From Liopterus haemorrhoidalis (lineage: Eukaryota > Arthropoda > Insecta > Coleoptera > Dytiscidae): a stretch of 64,000 bases of DNA. The notes beneath the pieces are model-generated. The model saw nothing but the letters and a program-made list of their open reading frames with translations. It did no database searches and was not told the DNA's origin. The stretch lies in assembly GCA_963971575.1 (NCBI GenBank), contig OZ020624.1, positions 30,888,356-30,952,355 on the forward strand, read 5' to 3'. Positions 35,980 through 56,700 of this stretch are shown here, piece after piece. Within the stretch, counting starts at the first letter, position 1. Each line of letters begins with the position of its first letter. The position numbers and the translations under genes were made by a program.

Positions 35980-36030
35980 GAACCGATGCCCCCCTTAATG
36001 TTTCAGGATACTGAAAAAATGGCTGAAAAA
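35980..36030 (+). other. Exon-like segment in the left outer arm
   Basis: A pyrimidine-rich TTTTCTTCCAG precedes 51 bases without a stop in one frame, EPMPPLMFQDTEKMAEK, followed by GTAAGT. The inverted partner at 41588-41635 retains acceptor, frame and donor. Whether it is ever spliced is unknown. Confidence 0.4.
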
Positions 36031-36099
36031 GTAAGTATAAATGAGATATTTAAATGAAATATTTAAAAAAATCTATGCATAAAAGGATTAAAATTTGGT

Positions 36100-36160
36100 C
36101 AAATTGGGAATTGAACCCACATCACTGTTAATAGGCAATCATATTACCACGTAGCCACAT
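36100..36160 (-). repeat. tRNA-like relic in the left outer arm
   Basis: On the minus strand TGGCTACGTGGT resembles a box A region, and GGTTCAATTCCC 29 bases on matches box B. The acceptor ends do not pair, so it is a tRNA pseudogene or the head of a tRNA-derived SINE. The right arm keeps only the box A part (41519-41545). Confidence 0.5.
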
Positions 36161-39100
36161 ATTTTTTAGGTCTAGAATAAAAAAATATCCTCCATTTGAA
36201 GGGTTTTTTAATCTATATTAACAATATACAATTTTCTATATCTCGCTACCCTTAATAGTTAGAGGGTTGATTTTCGGCAGGTACCTAGTTCAAAGTGTAA
36301 GATATCTACTACCCTTATTGGTGCCCTACAACCCTTATACGTTCCGAGATATTAAAAAAATAAAAATCACTATCTCTCAATACACCCCAAATTTTGCGCC
36401 CTTAAACCGTCGATTAATAATTTTTTTTTATCTTAAAAAAACATCAGGGGGTTGAAATTAAGGGATGAAAATAAGGGATGGAATTAAGGATGCGCTCTAA
36501 TAGCCTAATATGTCATCATACTTACCCTATGTATCAAGAGTAGACAGGCCTAGCGAGCTGTTGAAAATTTCCCGTCATGAAACAATGCTTTCGGTCAAAA
36601 TTTTAAGTGCCGGATTTTTCTTACCAGGAGACCAGGATTCTAGAAGAGGTAGGAAAGGTTTTTAGGGATTATCTCAGGAACTATAAGGGTTAGCGCCTCC
36701 AGATTTGGCATGTAGGTACACCAGAGTCTTGAGAAAGTTCTATTAAAATTTCAACCCCGTAGCTCTTAAGGGTAGGTTGTTATTAAGCATTTATTATATC
36801 TCCCAACCCTTAAGAGTTAGGGGGTTGATTTTCCGTACATAGGTACTCCATAACCTTCAGACCCTACAACCATCAAGGGTTCCCTACAACCCTTACAGTT
36901 TTTCAGATATTTCATTTTTTATATTCACACGTTTTCAAGTAAAACTGAGAAACACGGTTTCACGTAAAAAAAACACGAATCATAAATGTGAGTGGGGGGG
37001 GGGGTTACACACGGCAAAATATGCGGAGTCTTGGATTTGTAGGCTTGAAGGGGGATACAAAAAAAAGCTTAAAAACCCCAAATTCTGAAGCCCTGAGGCG
37101 CTAGAGTCAAAAAACTAAAATATTTCCCTTAAGGATAGGAAGTTTTTAAGTGTTTTTTATATCTCACAACCCTTAAGAGTTAGGTGGTTGGTATTCAGTA
37201 GGTAGGCAGTTCATGACCTAGAGACCCTCTACCCTTCAAGGGTTCCCTACAACCCTTACGGTTTTTGAGATATTTAATTTTTAATTTTCAGTGACGTCAT
37301 ATATTAGAACCAAATTTTTATTTTATTTAATTAATATCTCGACAACCAGAAGGGTTGTAGGGTTCTAGTTTAGGCTGCAGGGTCCTACGATTTAAGTGTA
37401 CTTTCGTAACAAAAACCAACCCTCTAACTCTTAAGGGTTGCGAGATATAAAAAACACTTAATAACTTCCCACCATTTACAGTTAGAGGGTTGGTTTTCGG
37501 CAGATAGGTACAGAAGAGTATAAGTACCTTACAGCCCTTAAGGGAAGCCTGTAACCCTTCTAGTTTTTGTGATATTAAAAAAAATAAAAGTCACTATCCT
37601 CCAAAACAACCCTTGTTCTGTGGCCATATACCGTCGACGGACAAAAAAATTTTATCGGCAAAAAATTTTTAAGGGTTGAAATTAGGGGATGAAATTTGAA
37701 GGGGTATGTTTTATGTGTTCTACTACCCCCTTATACACAAATAAAATCCCCCTATTTTTCTAGGCTAGCCATAATTTTTTTTCTTAAGAAACACTGCACT
37801 CGTACATATTTAAAAAAAAAATATCCGGCGATCAGGAGCCCAGGAACGTAAGGAGGTGTTTACCGGTTTTTAGGGATTATCTCAAGAGCTATAAGGGTTA
37901 GGGCCTCCAGATTTGGCACGTAGGTACACCAGAGTCTTGAGAAAGTTCTATTAAAATTTCAACCCCGTCGCTCTTAAGGGTAGGTTGTTATTAAGCATTT
38001 ATTTTATCTCCCAACCCTTAAGAGTTAGGGGGTTGATTTTCGGTACATAGGTACTCCATAACCTCCAGACCCTACAACCATCAAGGGTGCCCTACAACCC
38101 TTACAGTTTTTGAGATATTTAATTTTTAATATTCAGTGACGTCACGTATTGGAACAAAAAATTATTTTATTTTATTAATATCTCGAAAACCAGAAGGGTT
38201 GTAGGGTTCTCGTTATGGCTACAGGGTCCTACGATTTTATTGTACCTGCGCACCAAAAACCAACCCTCTATTTCTTAAGGGTTGCGGGATATAAAAAACA
38301 CTTAATAACTTCCCACCCTTAAAAGGTAGGGGGTTGAAATTTTAATAGAACTTTCTCAAGACTCTGGTGTACCTACGTGCCAAATCTGGAGGCCCTAACC
38401 CTTATAGTTCCTGAGATAATCCCTAAAAACCTTTCCTACCTCTTCTAGAATCCTGGTCTCCTGATACAAAATATTTGGCACTTAAAATTTTGACGGCAAG
38501 CAGTGTTTTGTTTCATGACGGGAAATTTTCAACAGCTCGCTAGGCCTGTCTACTCTTGATACATAGGATAAGTATGATGACATATTAGGCTATTAGAGCG
38601 CATCCTTAATTCCATCCCTTATTTTCATCCCTTAATTTCCACCCCCTGATTTTTTTTTAAGATAAAAAAAAATTATTAATCGACGGTTTAAGGGCGCAAA
38701 ATTTGGGGTGTATTGAGAGATAGTGATTTTTATTTTTTTAATATCTCGGAACTTATAAGGGTTGTAGGGCACCAATAAGGGTAGTAGATATCTTACACTT
38801 TGAATTAGGTACCTGCCGAAAATCAACCCTCTAACTCTTAAGGGTAGCGAGATATAGAAAATTGTTAATAACTCTCCACTCTTATAAAGTAGAGGGATGA
38901 AACTTTAATAAAAAATAAGAGGGACTCTGATGAAGGGACGTATCAAATCTGGACACCCTAGCCCTTATAGTTTCAGAGATATCACGGATATACGCAAATA
39001 TCATCCCCCTATTTTTCTCGGCTATCTCAGGAACTATATGGGTTAGGGCCTCCAGATTTGGCACGTGAGTTCACCAGGGCCTCTAGAAAGTTCTATTAAA

Positions 39101-41587
39101 ATTTCATCCCCGTAGCTCTTAAGGGTGAGTCGTTATTAAGTATTTTTTATATCTCACAACCCTTATGAGTAAGGGGGTTGATTTTTGGTACATAGGTAGT
39201 CCATAACCTTCAGACCCTACAACCATCAAGGGTTCCCTACAACCCTTACAGTTTTTCAGATATTTCATTTTTTATATTCACACGTTTTCAAATAAAACTG
39301 AGAAACACGGTTTCACGTAAAAAAAACACGAATCATAAATGTGAGTGGGGGGGGGGGTTACACACGGCAAAATATGCGGAGTCTTGGATTTGTAGGGTTG
39401 AAGGGGGATACAAAAAAAAGCTTAAAAACCCCAAATTCTGAAGCCCTGAGGCGCTAGAGTCAAAAAACTAAAATATTTCCCTTAAGGATAGGAAGTTTTT
39501 AAGTGTTTTTTATATCTCACAACCCTTAAGCGTTAGGTGGTTGGTATTCAGTAGGTAGGCAGTTCATGACCTAGAGACCCTCTACCCTTCAAGGGTTCCC
39601 TACAACCCTTACGGTTTTTGAGATATTTAATTTTAAATTTTCAGTGACGTCATATATTAGAACCAAATTTTTATTTAATTTAATTAATATCTCGACAACC
39701 AGAAGGGTTGTAGGGTTCTAGTTTAGGCTGCAGGGTCCTACGATTTAATTGTACTTTCGTAACAAAAACCAACCCTCTAACTTTTAAGGGTTGCGAGATA
39801 TAAAAAACACTTAATAACTTCCCACCCTTAACAGTTAGAGGGTTGGTTTTCGGCAGATAGGTACAGAAGAGTATAAGTACCTTACAGCCCTTAAGGGAAG
39901 CCTGTAACCCTTCTAATTTTTGTGATATTAAAAGAAATAAAAGTCACTATCCTCCAAAACAACCCTTGTTCTGTGGCCATATACCGTCGATGGACAAAAA
40001 ATTTTTATCGGCAAAAAAATTTTAAGGGTTGAAATTAGGGGATGAAATTTGAAGAGGTAAGTTTATTGAGTTCTACTACTCACTTATACACAAAAATCAT
40101 CCCTGTATTTTTCTCGGCTAGCCTGAAATTTTTTTCCTTAAGAAACACTGCACTCGTACATATTTAAAAAAAAAAATATCCGGCGATCAGGAGCCCAGGA
40201 ACGTAAGGAGGTGTTTACCGGTTTTTAGGGATTATCTCAGGAACTATAAGGGTTAGGGCCTCCAGATTTGGCACGTAGGTACACCAGAGTCTTGAGAAAG
40301 TTCTATTAAAATTTCAACCCCCTACCTCTTAAGGGTGGGAAGTTATTAAGTGTTTTTTATATCTCGCAACCCTTAAGAAATAGAGGGTTGGTTTTTGGTA
40401 CGCAGGTATAATAAAATCGTAGGACACTGCAGCCATAACGAGAACCCTACAACCCTTCTGGTTTTCGAGATATTAATAAAATAAAATATTTTTTTTTGTT
40501 CCAATACGTGACGTCACTGAATATTAAAAATTAAATATCTCAAAAACTGTAAGGGTTGTAGGGCACCCTTGATGGTTGTAGGGTCTGGAGGTTATGGAGT
40601 ACCTATGTACCGAAAATCAACCCCCTAACTCTTAAGGGTTGGGAGATATAATAAATGCTTAATAACAACCTACCCTTAAGAGCTACGGGGTTGAAATTTT
40701 AATAGAACTTTCTCAAGACTCTGGTGTACCTACGTGCCAAATCTGGAGGCCCTAACCCTTATAGTTCCTGAGATAATCCCTAAAAACCGGTAAACACCTC
40801 CTTACGTTCCTGGGCTCCTGATCGCCGGATATTTTTTTTTTTTAAATATGTACGAGTGCAGTGTTTCTTAAGAAAAAAAAATATGGCTAGCCTAGAAAAA
40901 TAGGGGGATTTTATTTGTGTATAAAGGGGTAGTAGAACACATAAAACATACCACTTCAAATTTCATCCCCTAATTTCAACCCTTAAAATTTTTTTGCCGA
41001 TAAAATTTTTTTATCCATCGACAGTATATGGCCACACAATAAGGGTTGTTTTGGGGAATAGTGAATTTTATTTTTTTAATATCTCGGAAACTAAAAGACT
41101 TATAGGGTTCCCTTAGGGGTTGTAGAGTACTTATACCCTCTTGTACCTACGTACCAAAAACCAACCCTCTAACTCTTAAGGGTTCTGAGATATAAAAAAC
41201 ACTTAATAACTTTCCACCCTTAAGAGATAGGGAGGTGAAAATTTAATAGCATATACCTAGGTTTCTAATGAAGGAACTTACCAAATCTGGACGTCCTAGC
41301 CCTTATAGTTCTCGAGATATACCCTAAAAACCCTTAGCCATCTCTGTTTGAAGACCTAGCGAGTTGACTTTACTGTATCTATGCAACCCGGAGTACAAGG
41401 GTGTTGAATTGGTGGTATCATGATGAACCAACGAAACGGGGAATTCTATATGTGTGATTCTATTTCAAAAACCTTTAAAATGAAGGATAATTTTTAATTA
41501 TAGACCTTAAAAATATGTAGCGGCGTGGTAAATCGATTGCACACCCCAGAGTTTTGATATATTTCATTTAAATATATTCTTACTTAC

Positions 41588-41635
41588 TTTTTCAGCCTTT
41601 TTTTCAGTGTCCTGAAACATTAAGAGGGCGGTTTG
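41588..41635 (-). other. Exon-like segment in the right outer arm
   Basis: The minus strand reads TTTTCTTCTAG, then 48 bases coding QTALLMFQDTEKKAEK, then GTAAGT. It is three bases shorter than its partner at 35980, so the frame is kept. GAT and GAC both encode the shared Asp. Confidence 0.4.
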
Positions 41636-41650
41636 CTAGAAGAAAACACC

Positions 41651-42400
41651 ACTTTTAGAAATACACTTTCAACACTTTTTGCTGGGATGTTCTGAAATAT
41701 AAAATGGGTGTGGATTTTATGAAAAAAACATAATTAATTATATTTCTATATTTTTATTAATAATTAAAGTGTAATATACAAATATACATGTGATAAAATG
41801 GGGTACAATTTGCATATAAATATATATAATGGTGCGAATATTTGTGGTACCATTTTGAAAATTGAATTTTTTGAAATAATATTAATCTAAACACAAAATT
41901 TTCGACTAGAATTAGAAATAGCATTTTTTGTTATCCATCTAGATTGTTTTAAATAACAATTTATTTAAAAATTAAAATAAATTATTGTTTAATTACAAAA
42001 TGCAATTTTTATAGAATTTTGAATCAAAATTTTTGCCAATTAGGGCTGTATATACATTTTTTATGAAAATCTAATTTTATATATTACATTTTTTGAAATA
42101 TTTTTTTAAATTAATGATTTTTCTTAATCAAAATATCAGTCTTAAATATATTTAAAGTCATTTGACGAATTTTTTTAACTATCCGTAATGATTACTTCTT
42201 CAAAAATGCAAAAAGCAAATTTAAAAATTGTTATATATTACTATTTTCTAACAACCAGCCTATTAGCAAACACATTTATTGAAAAATTCTTTAAACATGT
42301 ATTTTTAAATATTATTTTTTAAATTATTTCTGCATTTTTATTACCTAAATTATAAAAAAGTACATTTTACATCAAAAATCACTATCTAATAAGAATAATT
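41651..42400. other. AT-rich stretch before the GGTACC array
   Basis: No coding frame or repeat unit was recognised apart from the edge of the neighbouring array. Confidence 0.35.
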
Positions 42401-45400
42401 TTACAAACAACATACTTAAATCTCTCATTAGAAACATATTTCAAAATTTTTGGGGTACTAGAACAAAATTTACAGCAGTTTACAAACTGCCCCCTTTCAT
42501 GTGCATCTAAAAAATTCATTTTCTCAAAAACTGGAAGAGATAACAAATATCTCTTTATATTTTTGAAAAGAGCATCTTTTATTCTATAAAAATGTTTTTT
42601 AAAAAATTATTTTGGGGTACCATTCTCAAAGATGGAGTTCTTTTTACAAATAACCCTGTATTTCAAAAACGAAAAATGGTAAATAATTTTTTTTTAAATA
42701 TTTAGAAAGCTATAACCCTTTTCTATTAATCTTAATTTTTTCAGTATTTTTGGGGTACCAAAAATAGCATTACTGCTCATCTTGTGAACATGTGTTCCTT
42801 AAAAGTAAAATTTCTAAGAAAATAAAAAAGATAAAAATTTAGGCTTTAAATTTTTGAAAAGTACAAATTTTGCTCTATTGCTGCTGATTTTTTAATATTT
42901 TTTCAAATACTAGTACCAGAGCTACAGTCATTTTTCAACTGCCCCACTTTTGCATATTTTAAAAATTGATTTTGTCACAAACCATAAATGATAATAAAAA
43001 AATCTTAACATTTTTGAAAAGAGCATCTTCTGGTCTTAAGGTGTGAATTTTTATTTTTTTTTTTGGGTACCATTCTCAGCTCTGGAGTCTATTTTACAAA
43101 CAACTCTATATCTCAAAAATAAAAAATTATAAATAAATTTTGTAAAAATATTTGAAAACCTCTAACCTTCCTCTAATCACACTATTTTTTTCTAATTTTT
43201 TGGGGTACCATATAAAGAACTACCACTCTTTTTATAAATATATGTTCTTTAAAAGTTTAATTTCTCAAAAATTAAAAAATATTTAAATATATACTTCCAA
43301 TTCTTGAAAAGAACATATTTTATTCTATCAATACTGAATTTTTCAAAATTTTTAAGATACGGGTACAAGAGCTACACCCCTTTTTTGACTGCCCCACTTT
43401 TGTGTATTTTAAAAACAAATTTTTTCAAAAATTATAAAATATAATAAAAAACTCTTAAATTATTTTAAAAGAACACCCTCTAGTCTACAAGCATAATTTT
43501 TTAAAAAAATTTTGGGGTACCACTTTTAGAGCTGGAGCCCTTTTTACAAATAACTTTATATCTTAAAAACTAAAAAAGATAAATAAATTTTGTGAAAATT
43601 TTTGAAAAGCTCTAACTTTTATCTATTTATAGTGATTTTTTCAGATTTTTTGGGGTACCACAAAAGAAATTATAGCTTATTTTCTGAACATGTGTTCATT
43701 TAAAATAAAAATTTTCAAAAAATACAAAATAAAAAAAAATAATTATTAAATATTTAAAAACAACAGACTTTGATTTATCATTCTTGATTTTTTCAAATTT
43801 TTTGGGGTACGGGTGTAAGAGTTCTAGTTAATTTTACCAAAGCCCCCATTTATCAAAAACAAACAATGATAAAAAATATTAAAAATAATTTTTGAAAATA
43901 AAATACTTCGGGCTATTAATTGTTATATAATTAAATTTTTTTGGAGTACCACAATAAGAGTTATAACAATATTTCCAAATGACCCCCCAGATATTTAAAA
44001 CGTGATAATTCAAAAACTAATAAAGATAAAAAAATTCTGTTAAATTTTTTGGAAAGAAAATATCTTGGACTATAAATATGAATTTTTTAAAATTAATTGG
44101 GGTACCACAAAAAAAGTTATATTAACAAGTTCTGTCATAAAAATTTGTATCGATTTCTAAGTACTATTTAAAAATATACATTTACATAATTATTTAAACA
44201 AAAATGCAGATATAATTTTCTATGCGTAACAAAAATCCTAATCTATTGTGTATCATAGACAAATTGAATATATATTAGATATGTAAGTGTACAAAAAGTT
44301 TATATATTTATTAACATTATAATTACTGTAAAAACAACTGTGGCAAACAATAATTATCCTAAACACTTATACATAAGTACTCTTCAGTCGATTACCATAC
44401 GCGGTTAACAATAACTTAATATATAGAAGCATAGGAAATGTATGTAATTTTATATACAAAAATCATAGACTAAGTCACTTTTTTTATAAACTGCATGTAT
44501 AAAATTCTCAACTTCTTTTTATTTCGATCCACCCTTTTAATATTGGTTGATATATTGTCTAAAAGAGCAGAGTTTTTTCTCCCACATTGATCAATTTTTA
44601 AATTTTTGGGGTACCAGATTCAGAGTTACACCCCTATTTACAAAAGACCCTATATCTCAAAATATAAAACTGATAGAAAAATTCTGTTAAATTCATTGAA
44701 TAGGCCCTATTTTGCTTTATCACTGATGATTTTTTTAAAAATTTTTTTATTCTATTTTTGGGGATACAGGTATTTCTTTGAACATGTGTTCATTAAAAAT
44801 TTAATTTATTAAAAATTAAAAATGATAAAAATATATGGTTTTCATTTTTGAAAACAACACATTTCATTCTACTAACTTTAATTTTTTAGGATTTTTTTGG
44901 GGTACGGGGGTACGAGATACAGTTACTTTAGTAAAAACTACTATATCCCCACAAATAAATTCGATAAAAATCTGAAGTATACATTTTTAAAAATATTTAC
45001 CATTAATCTATTATATCATGATTTTTGTAATTTTTTTGGGGTACCCGATTCAGAGTAATACCCCCCTTTATAAATGACCCCATAGCTCAAAAAATAAAAA
45101 AGATAAATAAATTTTGAAAACATATTTCTAAAGCTTCAACATTTTTCTATTAGTGTTGATTTTTTAAAATTTTTTTGGGGACTATTTTTGGGGGTACAGC
45201 TATTTTTCAAAACATATGTTCGTTAAAAGTTTAATTTCTCAAAAACCAGAAAATTAAAAAATTTCAAATTAAAATTTTTGAAAAGAGCTGACTTGATTCT
45301 ATTATTTAAGATTTTTTCAAATTTCTTGGAAGTTGGGGGTACAAGATATAGTCACTTTTGCAAAGTCCCCCATATCTCAAAAACTAAAACATATATTGAT

Positions 45401-46090
45401 ATGGAAAATAAATTTTTGAAAAGAACAGATAAAATTCTATTAATAAAATATTTTAAATAATTTTTGGGGTACCAACTTTATATTTACACTCTTCTTCCGA
45501 AAAGTTCCAATATCTCAAAAACGAAATAAGATAAATAAAATTTGTAAAAATATTTGAAAAGTCCTAACTTTCCTCTATTACTGGTGATTTTTCAATTTTT
45601 TTTGGGGCACCAAAATAGAAGTTACAACCATATAACAAAACATGTGTTCGTTAAAAAAATAATTACCACAAAATTAAAAAAGAAAAAAATTTAAAAAAAT
45701 AATTTTTAAAAAGAGATTTTCTCAGAGTAATAAAAATAATTTTTTCAATTTTATTAGAATACAGGGGTCAGTGTTATAGCTACTTTTACATAGACCCCCA
45801 TATCTCAAAAACTAAAAAAGGTAAAAAATTTAAAATATAATTCTTGAAAAGGGAGAACTTTGGGCTATTCGCTGTAATGTTTTCAAATTAATTAAATAAT
45901 TGTTACAAGATTTACAGCCAGTTTTAAAAATCACCCCCTCCAGATATTTGAATCAGTAAAACTCAAAAACAGAACAAAATAAAAAAATTCTAAAAAAAGT
46001 TTTGAAAAGAGGGGACTCAATTCTATAATTGATATTTTTTTAAATTTTTTTGGGGAACCCATAAAAAATTTATAGTAATTTTTTTGTGTT
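42400..46090 (+). repeat. Degenerate 140-160 bp tandem array with GGGGTACC motif, forward orientation
   Basis: TTTTTGGGGTACC recurs near 42450, 42610, 42750, 43200, 43513, 43652, 43805, 44100, 44608, 44899, 45038, 45460 and 45604. Between them are TATCTCAAAAACTAAAAAAG, TTTTTGAAAAGAGC and, in alternate units, GAACATGTGTTC. A different AT-rich stretch at about 44140-44530 interrupts the array. The array lies beyond the 3' end of Trim9. Confidence 0.85.
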
Positions 46091-46260
46091 TTACATCAGC
46101 AAAGTACTAGTCTATGATTCTTACATATTCTAAAATAAAATGGCAATGTAAAACGATATGGATAGGCATGGCGTTAATAAATAAATACCTCATTCACCCA
46201 ACCACACTTAAAAAGTACAAAAATCCAATAAACTAGACACCTATCCTAATCTAACCAATC

Positions 46261-54225
<7,965 letters not shown>

Positions 54226-55015
54226 CTAAAAACAAAAAAATAAATATTAGTTCATTGCAAACTGGATTACAAGTTGATTTGAATTGTTTTTAAAGCACTC
54301 TCTGATTCTTCTTCGGACTGTATCGATAAGTCATATGACACAGACTGAGAGCAAGCGTCTTGTTGTGAAGCCAACAACACCTCCAGAGATAAAGCTGACT
54401 ATTGAGAATAAACATTACCTATAGAGGCGCTGTTGTCGCTTACAAAATGGCGATTGGAATAGGATATTTTTGACATTTGCCATTTGATACACAACAATTC
54501 ACATTGCAGTTCATTTTCTGTTGCAATTTTAAAGACATTTTAAAGTTTTCTTCACTTTAACACATACAAACAATGCAATTAAATGAGCCACAAATTAAGT
54601 TCCAAAATATTCTGCTAGGCGTCACTTCAGTTATTGTCAGTTCTCAATTATAAGACGAACTACACTGCCCAACCAATTTTTTATGTGCCGGAAAAGAACT
54701 GATTTTGGATATTTTTGATGTGCTGATTCCAAAAATACCCGACTCTTTTTCGTAGCAGCTCTAGTTTTTGAGATACATACTAATTGATTTTAGTTTTTTA
54801 TCTAAAAACAATAAACTTCCTCCTTGGACAGCAAAGTGGATATACAAAATATCCTTGTTTTTTATGTCTTTGAGACAGCAGAGCTAAGGATCAGCACTGG
54901 GTTAACAGAAATTGGGTGATTTCCATTAACAAATGTCATAACTCAAGAAAAACAAAACGTTGTCAACGAACCTTTGGTTGCGAGAGAGAAAATTATATTT
55001 CCACCCTTGCATATC
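54226..55015. other. Trim9 intron sequence of no recognised class
   Basis: No coding frame was recognised. A GGTTTTTGAGATAC-like phrase near 54770 resembles the shared core of the tandem arrays. Confidence 0.4.
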
Positions 55016-55738
55016 AAGTTCTGTTTCCAAATTTCTGGGAATTTAGCTATAATTTTTATTAATTTGTTAATTTTCGTCAATATTACAATGTAGTTTTTCA
55101 ACATAATTTCCATTTAACTGAATACATTTATCCCAACGATAAACTAATTTTTTTAAGCCATCCTCAAAGAACTTTTTCGGTGTCTCCTCAATCCACCTAT
55201 TCCGAAACCTTGCTAACGCCCAAACAATCATGCAAGATGTCATGAACTTGTTGTGTACCTATCCCTAGGCGCACACTAATTTGATGAATAGTCATTCGCC
55301 TGTCCTCTTTCAGTAGGTCTTCGACGGCAGTAATATTTCTTTCATTTACCGACGTGCTTGGGCGCCCACTGTGTGGATCGTCTTCTAGTGATGTTCTACT
55401 GGTTTTAAAACGATCCACCGATAAACAGTACTTTTGGATTCTGCAGACTCACCAAATACTCCTTGCAGACGCTGAATAATTTCTGATGTTTTCACACCTT
55501 CTTTCCACAAAAAGAAAATTATTGCTCTTTGAGATTTTGCTGCGTCTTCCATGGTTACAAAAACAGTGCTATGAAAAGCTTCTATATCAGTCGAACACCT
55601 AAATCAGACTGAACAATATTGCACTAGATAGTTGCATAAACATGTCAAGACTTGTCTGGCACCAATTTTGCCTATAAGTTCTGCGTAATTTAATCATATC
55701 ACAATTCCCAGAATTTAGGAAACATTCCTCGTATATAC
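55016..55738 (-). mobile_element. Internally deleted mariner of another lineage
   Basis: The ends pair around AAATTTCTGGGAATT (left) and AATTCCCAGAATTTAGGAAA (right). The minus strand opens at 55554 with MEDAAKSQRAIIFFLWKEGV, continues RLQGVFGESAESKSTVYRW and, after a frameshift, RFKTSRTSLEDDPHSGRPST and MTIHQISVRLGIGTQQVHDI. It then jumps to a C-terminal tail (FFEDGLKKLVYRWDKCIQLN GNYVEK). The whole DD34D catalytic core is deleted. Confidence 0.82.
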
Positions 55739-56200
55739 CATTGTTATTTTTTTTATTCACGTATCATGATTTTCATAAATTTTTGAATAATTATTTTTCG
55801 ATTTAATCTTGTAAGAAATATAAGAATAAACCAAATCGTCCCGTTTTTAGCTTGTCCCTGTGTTGATCCTTGATAAGTGTATATTAAGCTTAGGATCTGA
55901 AAAGAGCTTTGGATCAATATTATACGGAGGATTAATGATTAAAGCCTCAACGTCATGGTTGAAAGCTCTTCTCTGTTGGTTAGTTTCTAGGTTGATGTGG
56001 TTTGCTTTCCTTCACGGTTTATCTAAACGCGGGGACATTCTCCGAGGATTCGTGATGGTTACCCAGTAAGCGACGATGTGGAAGGACGAGACGTTGATAG
56101 TACAAAAAGAAGGAAATGTTAAAGGAAACAGAAATTACCAGAATGAAACATTTAAAATTACTCGAGAGATATGATTCTGAAAACAATTTCGTATCGTACA
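55739..56200. other. Unassigned Trim9 intron stretch, moderately GC-rich
   Basis: A minus-strand frame at about 55856-56012 reads NHINLETNQQRRAFNHDVEA and ALIINPPYNIDPKLFSDPKL without an upstream start. It looks like an eroded coding scrap, but I do not recognise the family. Confidence 0.3.
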
Positions 56201-56204
56201 AAAA

Positions 56205-56700
56205 TTTTCAATGGAAAAAGTTTCATAAATTCAAAATGACTTCAACAAATTTAATTCAAATTTTTTTCTGGATTAAAAAGAGTACTTAGATACTAAAAAT
56301 TCTAACCGAAGGTCTCAATTTTTAATATTTTTTTGGCACTTTTCAATGCACTTCAAAATAAGATAAGTTTTTTAGAAAAAATGTCACAAAATCAAAACGG
56401 CTTTAACAAATTTAACTCAAATTTTTTTCTAGACTAAAAATGGTACGTAGATTCCAAAAATTCTAACCAAAATTGTCAGTCTCTAACAGTTTTTGACATA
56501 AGGTTATTAAAATTTTAATCCACCACAAAATGTTTGTGTATTGGAAAAAGTGTCATAAAGTCAAAACTCCTCGAACAAATTTAAAACCAATTTTTTTCTA
56601 GACTAAAACAGGTCTGTAGATTCGAAAAATTTTAACCGCAGATCTCTATCTTAAACCATTTTTGAGTTATTGTGTTTTTAAATTTGGGATATTTCAAAAC
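56205..56700 (+). repeat. Three ~170-bp degenerate tandem units
   Basis: Units near 56205, 56375 and 56540 share GTCATAAATTCAAAA, ACAAATTTAA, TTTTTTTCTAGACTAAAA and TTCTAACC. The period is close to that of families 1 and 2 but the sequence differs. Confidence 0.75.

Larger units (their letters stand above)
35970..41650. repeat. Large composite of nested inverted and direct repeats (foldback-like)
   Basis: Outer arms: about 35970-36200 pairs with 41470-41650 in reverse complement. Inside, 36215-36770 pairs with 38320-38880 (centre near 37547), and 37585-38330 pairs with 40323-41068 (centre near 39326). A direct repeat of over 1.2 kb links 36780-38010 to about 39130-40370 at an offset of 2353-2355. 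Short palindromic phrases such as AACCCTTAAGGGTT-like blocks and CCCTACAACCCTT recur throughout with degenerate spacing of roughly 120-150 bp. No transposase or other protein frame was found. The arrangement suggests a foldback transposon or a satellite-filled non-autonomous element amplified by internal duplication and inversion. Confidence 0.88.

Noticed and set aside
35797..36057. 86-codon frame starting upstream of the exon-like segment
   Set aside because: It runs through a mariner tip and a poly-T tract, so the longer frame is not a gene. Only the splice-bounded part was kept as an observation.
36267..36455. 62-codon frame repeated almost identically at 38826-38632 on the other strand
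   Set aside because: Its conservation is explained by the inverted repeat. It has no known domain, and the equivalent parts of the direct repeats do not keep a frame.
36240..41000. CCCTTA/TAAGGG-rich blocks as interstitial telomere sequence
   Set aside because: The phrases occur once per long degenerate unit and not in direct tandem, so they are not telomeric arrays.
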